From: an uncultured Bacteroidales bacterium
Lineage (GTDB): Bacteria > Bacteroidota > Bacteroidia > Bacteroidales > Paludibacteraceae
Direction of reading: 5' to 3'
Length of the DNA: 64,000 nt
NCBI GenBank assembly: GCA_945921355.1
Contig: CAMEKM010000001.1
Coordinates: 1-64,000 of the forward strand
Shown here piece by piece: positions 21,091 to 31,497 of the stretch (positions within the stretch are counted from its first letter, which is position 1; every line of letters begins with the position of its first letter). The position numbers and the translations under genes were made by a program. Below the pieces are notes generated by a model, which worked only from the letters and a program-made list of their open reading frames with translations, was not told where the DNA came from and made no database searches.

Positions 21091-23355
21091 TTATATTTTT
21101 ATTGTTTTATTTTCTGTCATACCTGATAGCAAGATGTCTGTGATAGGATCTTCTACCAAAGTTTGAATAGCGCGTTTCAGAGGACGCGCACCATACTTGC
21201 GGTCGCGCGAACGCTCAAGCAACTGCTCTGTGGTCTTTTTTGTCAGTTGCAATTTGTAGCCCATTGCTTCCAAACGCAGTTTCAGTGGGTGTAATTCAAG
21301 CGTCAAAATCTGTGCCAAAGCTTCGTCGTTTAACGGGTGGAAAACGACTACATTGTCCAATCGGTTGACAAACTCGGGTGGGAAAGTGCGATTCAATGCT
21401 TTCGTGAGCATATATTCCGACTGTTTCTCGTCAATTTCATCGGCATTGAAGCCTATACCAGCGCCAAATTCATTCAGCTGACGTGTGCCCACATTGCTTG
21501 TCATAATAATGATGGTGTTGCGAAAATCTACCACACGCCCCTGACGATCTGTCAGTCTCCCTTCATCCATGACTTGTAGCAAGATGTTAAATATGTCAGC
21601 ATGCGCCTTCTCGATCTCATCGAATAGCACAATCGAATATGGTTTGCGGCGTACAGCTTCTGTCAGTTTACCTCCCTCTTCATGAGCAACATATCCAGGA
21701 GGAGCACCCACGAGCAAACTTACAGTGTGCTTCTCAATATATTCTGACATGTCAAAGCGCACGATTGCATCGCGATTGCCAAACATCTCTTCTGCTAAAC
21801 ATTGTGCCAAGTGTGTCTTACCTACGCCTGTAGGACCGAGCAAGAAGAAGGTGCCAATTGGTTTGTTTGGATTGCGCAATCCCATACGCGAACGTTGTAT
21901 GGCTTTCACAATGGTGTCAATGGCTTTATCTTGCCCAATTACGCGTTGCTTGATTACCTCACTCATTTGACGCAAGTGTTCGCTTTCAGCCTGCTCTACG
22001 CGCTGTACGGGTACACCTGACATTCTGCTCACCACGAATGCTACATCCGCTTCGGTCACTTTGACCATTGTTTCATCGCCTTCTTGCTTTTTCGCCTGAC
22101 TACCTTTCCACGCTCCAGCCTCATCCATGGCATCAATTGCCTTGTCTGGGAAGAAGCGGTCGGTGATATACCTATCGGTCAATTTGACACATGCGTGTAG
22201 TGCCTCTTCAGTATATTGCACATGATGGAAGGCACCATACACCTCGCTAATACGTGTCAGTACGGCATAGGTTTCTTCTGCTGAGGTAGGTTGTACCATC
22301 ACTTTTTGGAAACGACGTTCCAAAGCCCCATCTTTTTCTATTGATTTGCGGTATTCAGTGATAGTGGTAGCGCCAATGCATTGTACTTCGCCACGAGCCA
22401 AGGCGGGCTTGAGGATATTGGCTGCATCCAACGAACCTTGTGCATTTCCTGCTCCCATGATGGTGTGAATTTCATCCACAAAAAGGATGATTTCAGGATG
22501 TTTGTGCAGTTCGTTGATAACGGACTTCATGCGCTCTTCAAACTGTCCGCGATAGGTAGTGCCTGCCACCATAGATGCGATATCCAATGACACGATGCGT
22601 TTGCCTTCCAATGTAGCTGCTTCGCCACGCTCAATGCGCAATGCCAATCCCTCTACAATGGCCGATTTGCCTACACCTGGTTCGCCGATGAGGATAGGGT
22701 TATTCTTCTTCCTGCGCGAGAGAATCTGTATTACCCGCTCTATCTCTGCTTGTCGTCCGACGACGGGATCAAGCTCTCCATTGCGCGCTTGAGCGGTCAA
22801 GTCGCGACCATATTTATCCAAAGCGGGTGTGCCTGTTTTGCTAGTCTTGGTTCTTTGTTCTTGGCTCTTGGCTCCCCATTCAAGCGGTTGTTCTCCAGCA
22901 AAATCTGAATCAAGATTGCTGCCATCTTGAGGTAATGGTTGTGGCTTAGGATATAGCCCCTCTATGCGCTCATAATCAATACCAAACTGCTGCTCAATAA
23001 ACATTGCAGGGTAGTTCACGCGCTCGCGTAGTAAACCAAGTAGCAAGTGTACCGAACCGCATTCTTCTGCGTGATAGATTTTAGCTTCGATTTGCATTAA
23101 TCGCAATATGCGCAGGCTAGCGCGCGACATCTTTTGTGCTTCGTTGGTGCTTGCTTGCATCAATCGTTCATCAATCGCACGTTTGAGTTCTACAGGATTC
23201 AGTCCCGCTTGCATCAGCAGTTCGAATGCTTTGCCATTGGCCAATCGCAGAATACCCAACATCAAGTGATCAGGCAGTACCTCGCTATTGCCCAATCGCT
23301 GTGCCTCTTGCTGAGCATAAAGGAGAATAGTATTTAAATTATTTGTTTGTAGCAT
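21091..23355 (-). CDS. clpC: ATP-dependent Clp protease ATP-binding subunit (ClpC/ClpA-like AAA+)
   Basis: Clp_N repeats, two Walker A motifs ([24 protein letters not shown]). Confidence 0.9.
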   Translation of the reverse strand: MLQTNNLNTILLYAQQEAQRLGNSEVLPDHLMLGILRLANGKAFELLMQAGLNPVELKRAIDERLMQASTNEAQKMSRASLRILRLMQIEAKIYHAEECGSVHLLLGLLRERVNYPAMFIEQQFGIDYERIEGLYPKPQPLPQDGSNLDSDFAGEQPLEWGAKSQEQRTKTSKTGTPALDKYGRDLTAQARNGELDPVVGRQAEIERVIQILSRRKKNNPILIGEPGVGKSAIVEGLALRIERGEAATLEGKRIVSLDIASMVAGTTYRGQFEERMKSVINELHKHPEIILFVDEIHTIMGAGNAQGSLDAANILKPALARGEVQCIGATTITEYRKSIEKDGALERRFQKVMVQPTSAEETYAVLTRISEVYGAFHHVQYTEEALHACVKLTDRYITDRFFPDKAIDAMDEAGAWKGSQAKKQEGDETMVKVTEADVAFVVSRMSGVPVQRVEQAESEHLRQMSEVIKQRVIGQDKAIDTIVKAIQRSRMGLRNPNKPIGTFFLLGPTGVGKTHLAQCLAEEMFGNRDAIVRFDMSEYIEKHTVSLLVGAPPGYVAHEEGGKLTEAVRRKPYSIVLFDEIEKAHADIFNILLQVMDEGRLTDRQGRVVDFRNTIIIMTSNVGTRQLNEFGAGIGFNADEIDEKQSEYMLTKALNRTFPPEFVNRLDNVVVFHPLNDEALAQILTLELHPLKLRLEAMGYKLQLTKKTTEQLLERSRDRKYGARPLKRAIQTLVEDPITDILLSGMTENKTIKI

Positions 23356-23369
23356 GATTGTCTAACTTC

Positions 23370-25400
23370 TTATTTGTAAAAATGCCATGCCAATCCCGCT
23401 CTGAACATGTCTGGTGCCATCGGATAACCAGGCATCTCGAAGTATTGTTTGTTCATAAATGATGCGTTGAAGTGTTGGTATTGCGCAAACAACTTCAGTC
23501 GCAAACTCTTTACATAGAAATTGGCATATACATTCATCACGGGGTAATTGCCTACTTGTTCTTGGTCTTGCACGCAGAATTGTCCTAATGCGGGGTTGAG
23601 TATAGGGGCATAATATTTCGTAAAGAATCGCATATCTACACCAATCTGCGTGTCCAAAGCCTTAAACCAACATCCGTGGTAGTAGAGGTTGTGGTATAGG
23701 GTGATGGCTGGCAATGGTAGTTTGTCAGAGGATGAGTGTTGATATACTATATGATTATCTAGATTCACCCATGGAGTGGTGATGTTAAGTTGCAAATCTG
23801 CTGCTAGCACTTGTATATTACCATCCACTTGCTTAGGGGTGCCATCGGTGGAAAAATAAATATGATTGGTGATATTCTCAAACGACACATTGAGTTTCGG
23901 CTTTACCCATGTGGTGGGATAGGTAATCTCTCCACTTACTTGTAATCGTAGAGGTCGCTGAAAGTCATTATCCCAACGGTAGTGATTACTGCGGTAGTGC
24001 GTCAAATAGTAGTCAGGAGTTTCATTTCGGAAGAAAGCTTTAGCAGTGATTATCATGGAGTCCTTGCCTATGCGGAAACCTGCGTCCACATGTCCGTTTA
24101 CTTGAAATTCGCCCAACTTATGCCCTAACAAGCACACGTTACCGTCAAATCCATAGTGAATATATTGACCACGGTGTTTGTATAGTGCACCTCCCACATA
24201 GGTATTGTTGGTCCAGCGTGCTCCGAATAAGGTGTCTGGCGTAAGGTGCAATGTGTTTTGCATCACGTCGTTATAAGAGTTGGCTTGTGGAAAGGCGTTG
24301 AGGTTTACAATGTTTTCTGTCTGTCCGATAGCAGTGGTGTGACGCTGACATTCGTTCATAGCATATACCATCGCTCCAAAGTGCAGCCACGTATTGAATT
24401 CCTCTTCAAAGGTGACAGCCAAGGTGTTCTTGATGGTAAGACATGCTGCGGAGTCGTTTGTTGCGATGGGGTTGCGATATTGATTAGGAAGAATACTTTG
24501 TGTGGCAGATTTCTCTACGTACCTTTTTGTGCCGTCGGTTACTTCAAATATATGACGGAAGGTAGTAACAGGTACATACTCAATCTTGATAGAGTCTTTC
24601 TTTACCCATTTGCCTTCTTCATCGCGTTCCTTATAGTTTACTTTGCGTTCCCGCTCTACGCAGATACTATAGTAGTGATTTAGATACCCTGACAAATAGC
24701 GCAATGCCGACATACCCTGCATTCTTACTGGCATATCCTCAGGTTTGAGTACTCCTTGTAGGTCAGCAGGATTGTGCAGTCCGCCATTCTCGAAGTTGCT
24801 CAACGTGTTCCACGTGAAGGATGATTGTAGCGAATAGTGATCGCCGTTGTATGAGCCAAACACCGAACCAAACACCGTCTTGCCTTCTTGATTGGCAAAT
24901 CGTCCGTACGAGTTGAGGTAGTCAATAGTCATACCCAGATTGGTGCGTCGAGTAACATTGCCAGTGAAGGAGAAACTGATATCATTTTGGTCAAGGTTGG
25001 TAACAAAACCTTTCTTATATGCAATGGTGGAGTAGGGAGTGGTGGTGTGGTAGTATTTGACTTGTTGCGGTGTGATAATGTATGGGGTGTAGGCATCAGC
25101 AAACAAAAAGTCGGTTGTCTTTTTGCGTGCGAAGTAGATGCGTGACTGACTGGGTGATATGAGATTGGAGTTGCTAACGTTGGAAATAGAATAATCGTTC
25201 AATCGATCACGCATAGGGAAATGCATATATGAGGAGTCAATCCCTGCCAACGTATCAGCCACGCCTGTCCATTGGTCAAGTTGCCATGCGCGAATGATGG
25301 TAGGCACCGATTTATTATCTTGGGCATACACATCTATCATACTGCATAAAATCAATATGCAGATGCAAATACAATATGATATGTTTCGCGTCCTTTTCAC
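23370..25400 (-). CDS. Putative porin (Bacteroidetes outer-membrane beta-barrel)
   Basis: Signal peptide, barrel-like alternation, C-terminal RAGLAWHFYK. Confidence 0.7.
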   Translation of the reverse strand: MKRTRNISYCICICILILCSMIDVYAQDNKSVPTIIRAWQLDQWTGVADTLAGIDSSYMHFPMRDRLNDYSISNVSNSNLISPSQSRIYFARKKTTDFLFADAYTPYIITPQQVKYYHTTTPYSTIAYKKGFVTNLDQNDISFSFTGNVTRRTNLGMTIDYLNSYGRFANQEGKTVFGSVFGSYNGDHYSLQSSFTWNTLSNFENGGLHNPADLQGVLKPEDMPVRMQGMSALRYLSGYLNHYYSICVERERKVNYKERDEEGKWVKKDSIKIEYVPVTTFRHIFEVTDGTKRYVEKSATQSILPNQYRNPIATNDSAACLTIKNTLAVTFEEEFNTWLHFGAMVYAMNECQRHTTAIGQTENIVNLNAFPQANSYNDVMQNTLHLTPDTLFGARWTNNTYVGGALYKHRGQYIHYGFDGNVCLLGHKLGEFQVNGHVDAGFRIGKDSMIITAKAFFRNETPDYYLTHYRSNHYRWDNDFQRPLRLQVSGEITYPTTWVKPKLNVSFENITNHIYFSTDGTPKQVDGNIQVLAADLQLNITTPWVNLDNHIVYQHSSSDKLPLPAITLYHNLYYHGCWFKALDTQIGVDMRFFTKYYAPILNPALGQFCVQDQEQVGNYPVMNVYANFYVKSLRLKLFAQYQHFNASFMNKQYFEMPGYPMAPDMFRAGLAWHFYK

Positions 25401-25426
25401 GTGTTAGTTTTTCTCTTACCGAAACT

Positions 25427-25474
25427 ACCCCAATATAAATTGGGGTGCAAAGGTACAACAAAAAATGGATATTT
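25427..25474 (-). promoter_or_regulatory. Promoter (TACCTTTG, reverse complement of 25448-25455) plus ccccaatataaattgggg hairpin in the predicted 5' UTR
   Basis: TTG-N20-TACCTTTG on the - strand; inverted repeat read directly. Confidence 0.6.
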
Positions 25475-25615
25475 GCAATAAAATTGCGCGAAAGTTTACT
25501 TTCAAGTGCGATTTTGTTGCAACTGGGCTGCAAAGTGCAACAATAGTTTGGACGAAACAAAAACTCGCCACTTGCGGGGTGGAAGTGACGAGTGTGGAAA
25601 TCTCTTAATTATGAA

Positions 25616-26935
25616 TTATGCTTCTAAGGAAGTCTCTTTACGTTTAGCGCAAGACTTTTTTTTAGCGGATTTTTTTGCCTCTTTCAGTTGTTTCTCGAGC
25701 TTTTCAATCTCTTTCTCTTGATTTTGAATGGTTTTGAGCAATTCATTCAGCTCCTCGTTCTCAATAGTAGTTGGGTATTGCTCGTCCACACGTTGGAGGA
25801 AGTCAGAAAGCACATTCATATAATTAATGAACGCATCGTATGCCGACTCATAGTGGCTTGCGCCAGCGTCGATGTGATTCATATAGTGCAAGTAGTTGAC
25901 ATCTTGCAATAGTAGCCAGTCGTGCTTCAATTGTTTGTCTTTGCACAAGTGCACACGCTCAGCCACAGCAAATAGTTTTTGTGTGGCTTCATTTTGCAGG
26001 TCGTTACCGGTATAGACGCTCAAATCTTTAGCCTCACCAGCCCATGTGATAGGATATGGAGCAACTACCACATCCTTAGCAGCGAACTTCTTTGCCGCCT
26101 CCGATGGAGTCATGAAGCCAATTCCATATTCCAATGCGAAGTAAGGCAATGCCTTGAGGAAATCAAAGATACCAGTCATCGCATGTTGGCGAATACCAAA
26201 AGTGTCAGCGCCTACCCAAATGTTTACCACCTGCTCTTCCTCAGGCAAAGCAGCTAATTGTTGGGTATATTTTTCTGCGTCCATAGGATAGTTGTGCCAA
26301 TTAGGATCAGCAAAATGGAAGGACAACTCATCGCTTAGGTTGCCATTGCGGAGCAACATCTTCATCTTTGGTGCGGAAGCACTACTATAGACGTAGTTTG
26401 GACTCTTCCAACTCAGCACATGCTTAGCACCTTCGGTCATCACGGTCTTGTAGCCTTGTTGGTACAAAAAAATCGCGATTTCATCGCTATAAATGAGCTC
26501 TGTGTTGCAGATGGTAGTAGATACCTGTCCAAAGAGTTCCTTCACCATCGCTTGTTGCAATTGCAATTGTTCGGCTGCCTCGGTTTCGCTATAGACAGTC
26601 GCCAATGATTGGCTATAAGGAGTAGCCACAAACTCCACACAACCAGTATCCGCCAACTCTTTGAGCAAGTCTATCATCTCTGGAGCAAACTGCTGGAACA
26701 TCTCCAGCATCACACCACTCACACTCAATGCGCAACGGAAATTCTTCTTCGACAGACGAATCATCTCTTTTATCGTCTGACATAGTGGCATGTAAGAAGT
26801 ATTGACAAGCCAATTAACATGCTCTTCGGTTTGCATGTCATCATAGTAATAATGATCTTGACCAATCTCAAAAAAACGATAACGCTTCATTCTGTAAGGA
26901 GCGTGCATTTGAAAGCAAAAACAAATATTTTTCAT
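25616..26935 (-). CDS. Glycoside hydrolase family 57-like protein of the glycogen operon
   Basis: MKNICFCFQMHAPYRMKRYRFFEIG; NTELIYSDE; operon context with GT4 and debranching enzyme. Confidence 0.85.
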   Translation of the reverse strand: MKNICFCFQMHAPYRMKRYRFFEIGQDHYYYDDMQTEEHVNWLVNTSYMPLCQTIKEMIRLSKKNFRCALSVSGVMLEMFQQFAPEMIDLLKELADTGCVEFVATPYSQSLATVYSETEAAEQLQLQQAMVKELFGQVSTTICNTELIYSDEIAIFLYQQGYKTVMTEGAKHVLSWKSPNYVYSSASAPKMKMLLRNGNLSDELSFHFADPNWHNYPMDAEKYTQQLAALPEEEQVVNIWVGADTFGIRQHAMTGIFDFLKALPYFALEYGIGFMTPSEAAKKFAAKDVVVAPYPITWAGEAKDLSVYTGNDLQNEATQKLFAVAERVHLCKDKQLKHDWLLLQDVNYLHYMNHIDAGASHYESAYDAFINYMNVLSDFLQRVDEQYPTTIENEELNELLKTIQNQEKEIEKLEKQLKEAKKSAKKKSCAKRKETSLEA

Positions 26936-26972
26936 GACTTATAGTATTTTCAAATTTATAATTCTTGTTTCT

Positions 26973-28232
26973 TTATCCCCAACCTAACACCTTATTGTAG
27001 ATGCGACGCACTTTCAGTCCAGCGTCATACCACTTGATGTTGTTTACTTCGTCGCGACCTAATTCGCGCAGCGACTTATACATAGCAGGATATTTCACAA
27101 TCGCATAGATGGCATCTGCCATGGCGTCGATATCCCAATAATCGGTTTTGATTGCATGTGACAAGATCTCTGCGCAACCAGATTGGTGAGAAATGATGGA
27201 TGGACAACCTACTTGCATCGCTTCCAATGGCGATATACCAAATGGCTCACTCACACTAGGCATGATATATACATCGGAGTCTGCCAGCACCTCTTGTACT
27301 TGACGACCGCGCATGAATCCAGGGAAGTGGAATTTGTCTGCGATGCCGCGCTGTGCTACGAGGTCAATCATCTTATTCATCATATCACCGCTACCTGCCA
27401 TAACGAAGCGGACTCCGTCTGTCTTCGCCAATACTCGAGCTGCAGCCTCCACAAAGTATTCAGGACCTTTCTGCATCGTGATACGACCAAGAAAAGTCAC
27501 TAACTTGTCTTTGCGGTCATGTTTCACGAATTCATCGGGGTTAGCTAATGGCTCTACTGCATTATGTACAGTGCTCACTTTGCTTGGATCTTGCCCATAT
27601 TTCTCAATCACCGTGCGACGAGTGAGTTCGCTTACGCACATGATATGATCTGCCTCGTCCATACCTCTGCGCTCAATGGCATATACCGTAGGGTTGACAT
27701 TACCACGACTGCGATCAAAGTCAGTAGCGTGCACGTGAATTACAAGAGGTTTGCCTGATATTTGCTTAGCAAACACACCTGCAGGGTAGGTTAGCCAGTC
27801 ATGACTGTGGATTATATCAAACTGCAATGCGGAAGCCAGCACACTCGCTACCGCTTCATAGTTGCCTATTTCTTCAAGCAGATTGTCAGGATAACGACCA
27901 GAAAAACCTACACAACCCAAATCATCGGTGCCGATCCGTGAATAATCATAGTGAATATTATTGCGCAGATGGTAGTATTCCTCAGGCGACATTTTGCCTT
28001 CCATGCGTTGGCGTACATAATCGTAGTTATTTTCTTTCCACACGATAGGTACACTGTTTGCGCCAATGATACGCAAGAATGATTGATCCTCATCGCCCCA
28101 TGGTTTGGGAATTACAAAAGTGATTTCCATATCCTCTTGTTGCGCCATTCCGCGCGTGAGACCAAAACTTGCAGTTCCCAATCCACCTAAAATATGAGGC
28201 GGGAACTCCCAACCGAACATCAATGCTTTCAT
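26973..28232 (-). CDS. Glycosyltransferase family 4, glycogen-synthase-like
   Basis: MFGWEFPPHILGGLGTASFGLTRG; EPFGISPLEAMQVGCP. Confidence 0.9.
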   Translation of the reverse strand: MKALMFGWEFPPHILGGLGTASFGLTRGMAQQEDMEITFVIPKPWGDEDQSFLRIIGANSVPIVWKENNYDYVRQRMEGKMSPEEYYHLRNNIHYDYSRIGTDDLGCVGFSGRYPDNLLEEIGNYEAVASVLASALQFDIIHSHDWLTYPAGVFAKQISGKPLVIHVHATDFDRSRGNVNPTVYAIERRGMDEADHIMCVSELTRRTVIEKYGQDPSKVSTVHNAVEPLANPDEFVKHDRKDKLVTFLGRITMQKGPEYFVEAAARVLAKTDGVRFVMAGSGDMMNKMIDLVAQRGIADKFHFPGFMRGRQVQEVLADSDVYIMPSVSEPFGISPLEAMQVGCPSIISHQSGCAEILSHAIKTDYWDIDAMADAIYAIVKYPAMYKSLRELGRDEVNNIKWYDAGLKVRRIYNKVLGWG

Positions 28233-30169
28233 TTTGCTTCGTATTGTTTTAAGGTGTTACATACTTCTATTACCGACGCCACACTTGGAGCGTAACTCAT
28301 GCCTCCATGCCCCTTGAATGGTGGATTGCCATCGTACAATTCATTAAGTGTGCCGATACATAGTTCGCTCATCTCAGCTTCGTAACCCATCAACAAACGG
28401 CGGATGAAGTTCTCGCCCGAATGTTGATATACTTTAAGATACGCAATCGCGTATGATGCTATCGTCCATGGCCATACTGGACCATTGTGGAAGTTTCTGT
28501 CACGCTCCAACTGTCCGCCAATATACTCTGGACGATAACTTCCGCTCTTTGGGGAGATAGTACGTAATCCCTTTGGTGTGTATAGCTCCTTCGTACATAT
28601 ATCTACTACCGCTTTGCATTGGCGCTTGTCTAATGGCGAGTATGGCAACGATGCAGCGATAATCTGATTAGGACGCACCTCGTTGTTGTGATAGTCGCCA
28701 TCAACATAGTCATCTAGATACATTCCATTCCAGAAGGTCTTGATAAAACTATCCTTTGTAATCTCTGCTTGGTACTCCATCAGGTCTGCAATCTGCTCTT
28801 TGCCAAGCTGGCGTTGAATGGTGGCAGTAAAGAGTCGTGCGTTGTACCATAGCGCATTGATTTCCACTACATAACCTGTGCGAGGAGTGATAGGACGACC
28901 ATCTTCCACCGCATTCATCCATGTAGCAGGACGCTCTTTGCCATTAACCCACAATAGGCCATTGTTGTGCAAGAACAAACGTGGGTGTTGTTGCCTGCGA
29001 ATGAACAACATAATATCTATGACAAGTTGACCGTATAAGCGAGTTGTTTCTTCCATGGAAGTGTATGCAGCATATTCTTGTATAGCATGAATAAACCACA
29101 ATAATACATCAGGTTCGTCCATGCCGACTAATTTGTGCGGTCTGCCTTCCATGAAGGCACGTACTTCTTCCACAGCAGTTTTATTCACAATTGCATCCCA
29201 ATATTCTGGACGACCGATACCCATTGTGCATCCTGGCATAGCCAAGAACTCCTCACGAGCCGAAGCGCTGAACCAAGGGTATCCAGCCAATAGGTAGCAC
29301 TTGTCGCCCTCTCGCTTGTAGAACTGTGAAGCTGCGTTTTTCAAACAGCCAAACATGGTATCACGCGCGTTGCGTCTTTTCAATTCTTTTTCCCATAATG
29401 CTTTCAATGTTCTTGGGTTTGCTTCGCTGATACCTGCGGCAAAAATCACGCTCTCACCTTTCTTCATTGGCATCTCGAACCAACCAGGCACCAGTTGATC
29501 TTCCTTGTAAGAGAAACCGCGCTCTTGCTCCTTCAAATACTCAATACCTTTATACCATGTGGGCGCGTGCGTGTATTCTACTTTTTTTGAACATTGCATA
29601 TAGAGTTCAGGGAACAATTCATACATTCTTGCTGCACGACCATTTTCCACTTCACGCATGTCTGAATTGGCAATGTTATTCTCGTGAGTCAATTCATTCG
29701 TATTGCGGTATGCTAAGAATGGCTTGAGTCGCAGTGTTGTGGGCGAATGTGCTTCTACAAGCGTATAGCGAATCAATACGCGCGGCTCAAAACTTACCAG
29801 CATACGTTCCTTGGTCAAAATGACGCCGCCTACACGATAAGTCGTCTTGCTAATTATCTCACAATCAAATTCACGGATGTACTTATGCCCATTCGGCATA
29901 TAGATATGCTCACCATATTGATGAATACCTAAGTTAAACTCCGCTCCATGTTGGATAACAGTTTCATCTAAGCTGCCGAGCAGTACATAATTGCCTTCTG
30001 GCAATGGATCACCCAAAGGCAATACAAGTTGCCCATGGTATTTGCGTGTGTTGCAATCAACCAGCGTAGTAGAGTTATAGGCTCCCGCACGGTTGGTGCG
30101 AAGCATCTCTTTGCTCAGACTGCGTTCAAGATTGATTAGCAATGTCTTGTCAAAATTTAGATAACTCAT
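28229..30169 (-). CDS. Amylo-alpha-1,6-glucosidase / glycogen debranching enzyme
   Basis: N-terminal GDE domain and C-terminal (alpha/alpha)6 motifs RNFHNGPVWPWTIASYA; 4-nt overlap with GT4. Confidence 0.92.
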   Translation of the reverse strand: MSYLNFDKTLLINLERSLSKEMLRTNRAGAYNSTTLVDCNTRKYHGQLVLPLGDPLPEGNYVLLGSLDETVIQHGAEFNLGIHQYGEHIYMPNGHKYIREFDCEIISKTTYRVGGVILTKERMLVSFEPRVLIRYTLVEAHSPTTLRLKPFLAYRNTNELTHENNIANSDMREVENGRAARMYELFPELYMQCSKKVEYTHAPTWYKGIEYLKEQERGFSYKEDQLVPGWFEMPMKKGESVIFAAGISEANPRTLKALWEKELKRRNARDTMFGCLKNAASQFYKREGDKCYLLAGYPWFSASAREEFLAMPGCTMGIGRPEYWDAIVNKTAVEEVRAFMEGRPHKLVGMDEPDVLLWFIHAIQEYAAYTSMEETTRLYGQLVIDIMLFIRRQQHPRLFLHNNGLLWVNGKERPATWMNAVEDGRPITPRTGYVVEINALWYNARLFTATIQRQLGKEQIADLMEYQAEITKDSFIKTFWNGMYLDDYVDGDYHNNEVRPNQIIAASLPYSPLDKRQCKAVVDICTKELYTPKGLRTISPKSGSYRPEYIGGQLERDRNFHNGPVWPWTIASYAIAYLKVYQHSGENFIRRLLMGYEAEMSELCIGTLNELYDGNPPFKGHGGMSYAPSVASVIEVCNTLKQYEAK

Positions 30170-30207
30170 AGTATAGTCTATTTTAACAGCAGAAGTATTA
30201 GCACTTC

Positions 30208-31305
30208 TTAATTGAATTTTCCGTTAAATTTCAATTCTGCATCCATATAGAATTGGCGTATTTGTTGTTCGTCTGCGCGTTTGCAAATAAGCAATACACC
30301 ATTCGCTTCAGATACGATGCAATCTTCCAATCCCTGAATAACAGCTAAATGTCCTTTAGGCAAGGTAATAATATTGCCGTGACTATCGTAGTAAATAGCA
30401 TCTGAATGTAGGGTTACGTTTTGGTTCTCATCTTTCTCGCTGAGTTCGTATAGTGAACCCCATGTTCCGAGGTCGCTCCAACCAAAGTCGCTAGGCATAA
30501 CGCATACGTTCGTTGCGTGTTCCATCACGCCGTAGTCAATGGATATGCTTGGGCAAGTAGGGAACATCTCTTGAATGAATGCGTCTTCTTGTTCGGTACC
30601 CATCACATCCGCTCCTTGGATGAATTTTTGTGCTACCTCTGGCATGTGCAGTTGCAGGGCACTCTCAATGGAGTGTAGATTCCAAATGAAGATACCTGAA
30701 TTCCAAAGGAAATCGCCACTTTCTACGAAGATTTTCGCTACTTCCAGATTAGGTTTTTCGGTAAATGCATGTACTTTGTACATTCCATTTTCATCCACTT
30801 GCTCACCCATTTGGATATAGCCATATCCTGTTTCAGGGCGGGTGGGCTTCATACCGAGGGTAACTAATGCGTCGTGTTGCTCAATAAACGAGAAGCAGCT
30901 GCAAATAACTGCTCTAAATTTCTCTTCCTGCAAAATTAAGTGATCGCTTGCTGCAACAACGATGTTGGCATTGTTTTGTCCTTTTTTAACCGTCATAGCT
31001 TTGATTCTTGCCATTGCGTATGCAATGCATGGAGCCGTATTTCGTCTTGCAGGTTCGCAAAGCACTTGACTTGACTGTAAGTCGGGAATTTGCTCCAACA
31101 CCTGGTCGCGGTAGATGATGTTGGTTACGATCAAAATGTTTTCAATAGGTACGATTGGACGGAAGCGATCAATAGTCATTTGTAGCAAGCTTCGACCAAT
31201 GCCAAAGAAATCAAGAAACTGCTTTGGTTTTTCGTTTCTGCTGAATGGCCAAAAGCGACTTCCGACACCTCCTGCCATAATTACACAATAATTGTTTTCT
31301 TTCAT
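30208..31305 (-). CDS. manC: Mannose-1-phosphate guanylyltransferase
   Basis: CVIMAGGVGSRFWPFSRNEKPKQFLD; FTEKPN; start placed at ATG 31305. Confidence 0.9.
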   Translation of the reverse strand: MKENNYCVIMAGGVGSRFWPFSRNEKPKQFLDFFGIGRSLLQMTIDRFRPIVPIENILIVTNIIYRDQVLEQIPDLQSSQVLCEPARRNTAPCIAYAMARIKAMTVKKGQNNANIVVAASDHLILQEEKFRAVICSCFSFIEQHDALVTLGMKPTRPETGYGYIQMGEQVDENGMYKVHAFTEKPNLEVAKIFVESGDFLWNSGIFIWNLHSIESALQLHMPEVAQKFIQGADVMGTEQEDAFIQEMFPTCPSISIDYGVMEHATNVCVMPSDFGWSDLGTWGSLYELSEKDENQNVTLHSDAIYYDSHGNIITLPKGHLAVIQGLEDCIVSEANGVLLICKRADEQQIRQFYMDAELKFNGKFN

Positions 31306-31440
31306 GATATGTGTTCTAATGATTAGTCTATCTATGTTTCTTTTAGCCTGCAAAGATACAACTTTTTTTTGATAATTGCAAGCGTAAAATTACTTTTATG
31401 TCGTACAACATATAAAAGGAGGTGTTAGTTTACTATAAAA

Positions 31441-31468
31441 TAGGCACTTCTTGGTAGTAAAGTGCCTA
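31441..31468 (-). terminator. Hairpin downstream of ispG
   Basis: taggcactt / aagtgccta perfect stem. Confidence 0.6.
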
Positions 31469-31497
31469 ATAGAAGGTGATATATGTATAGAACATGA

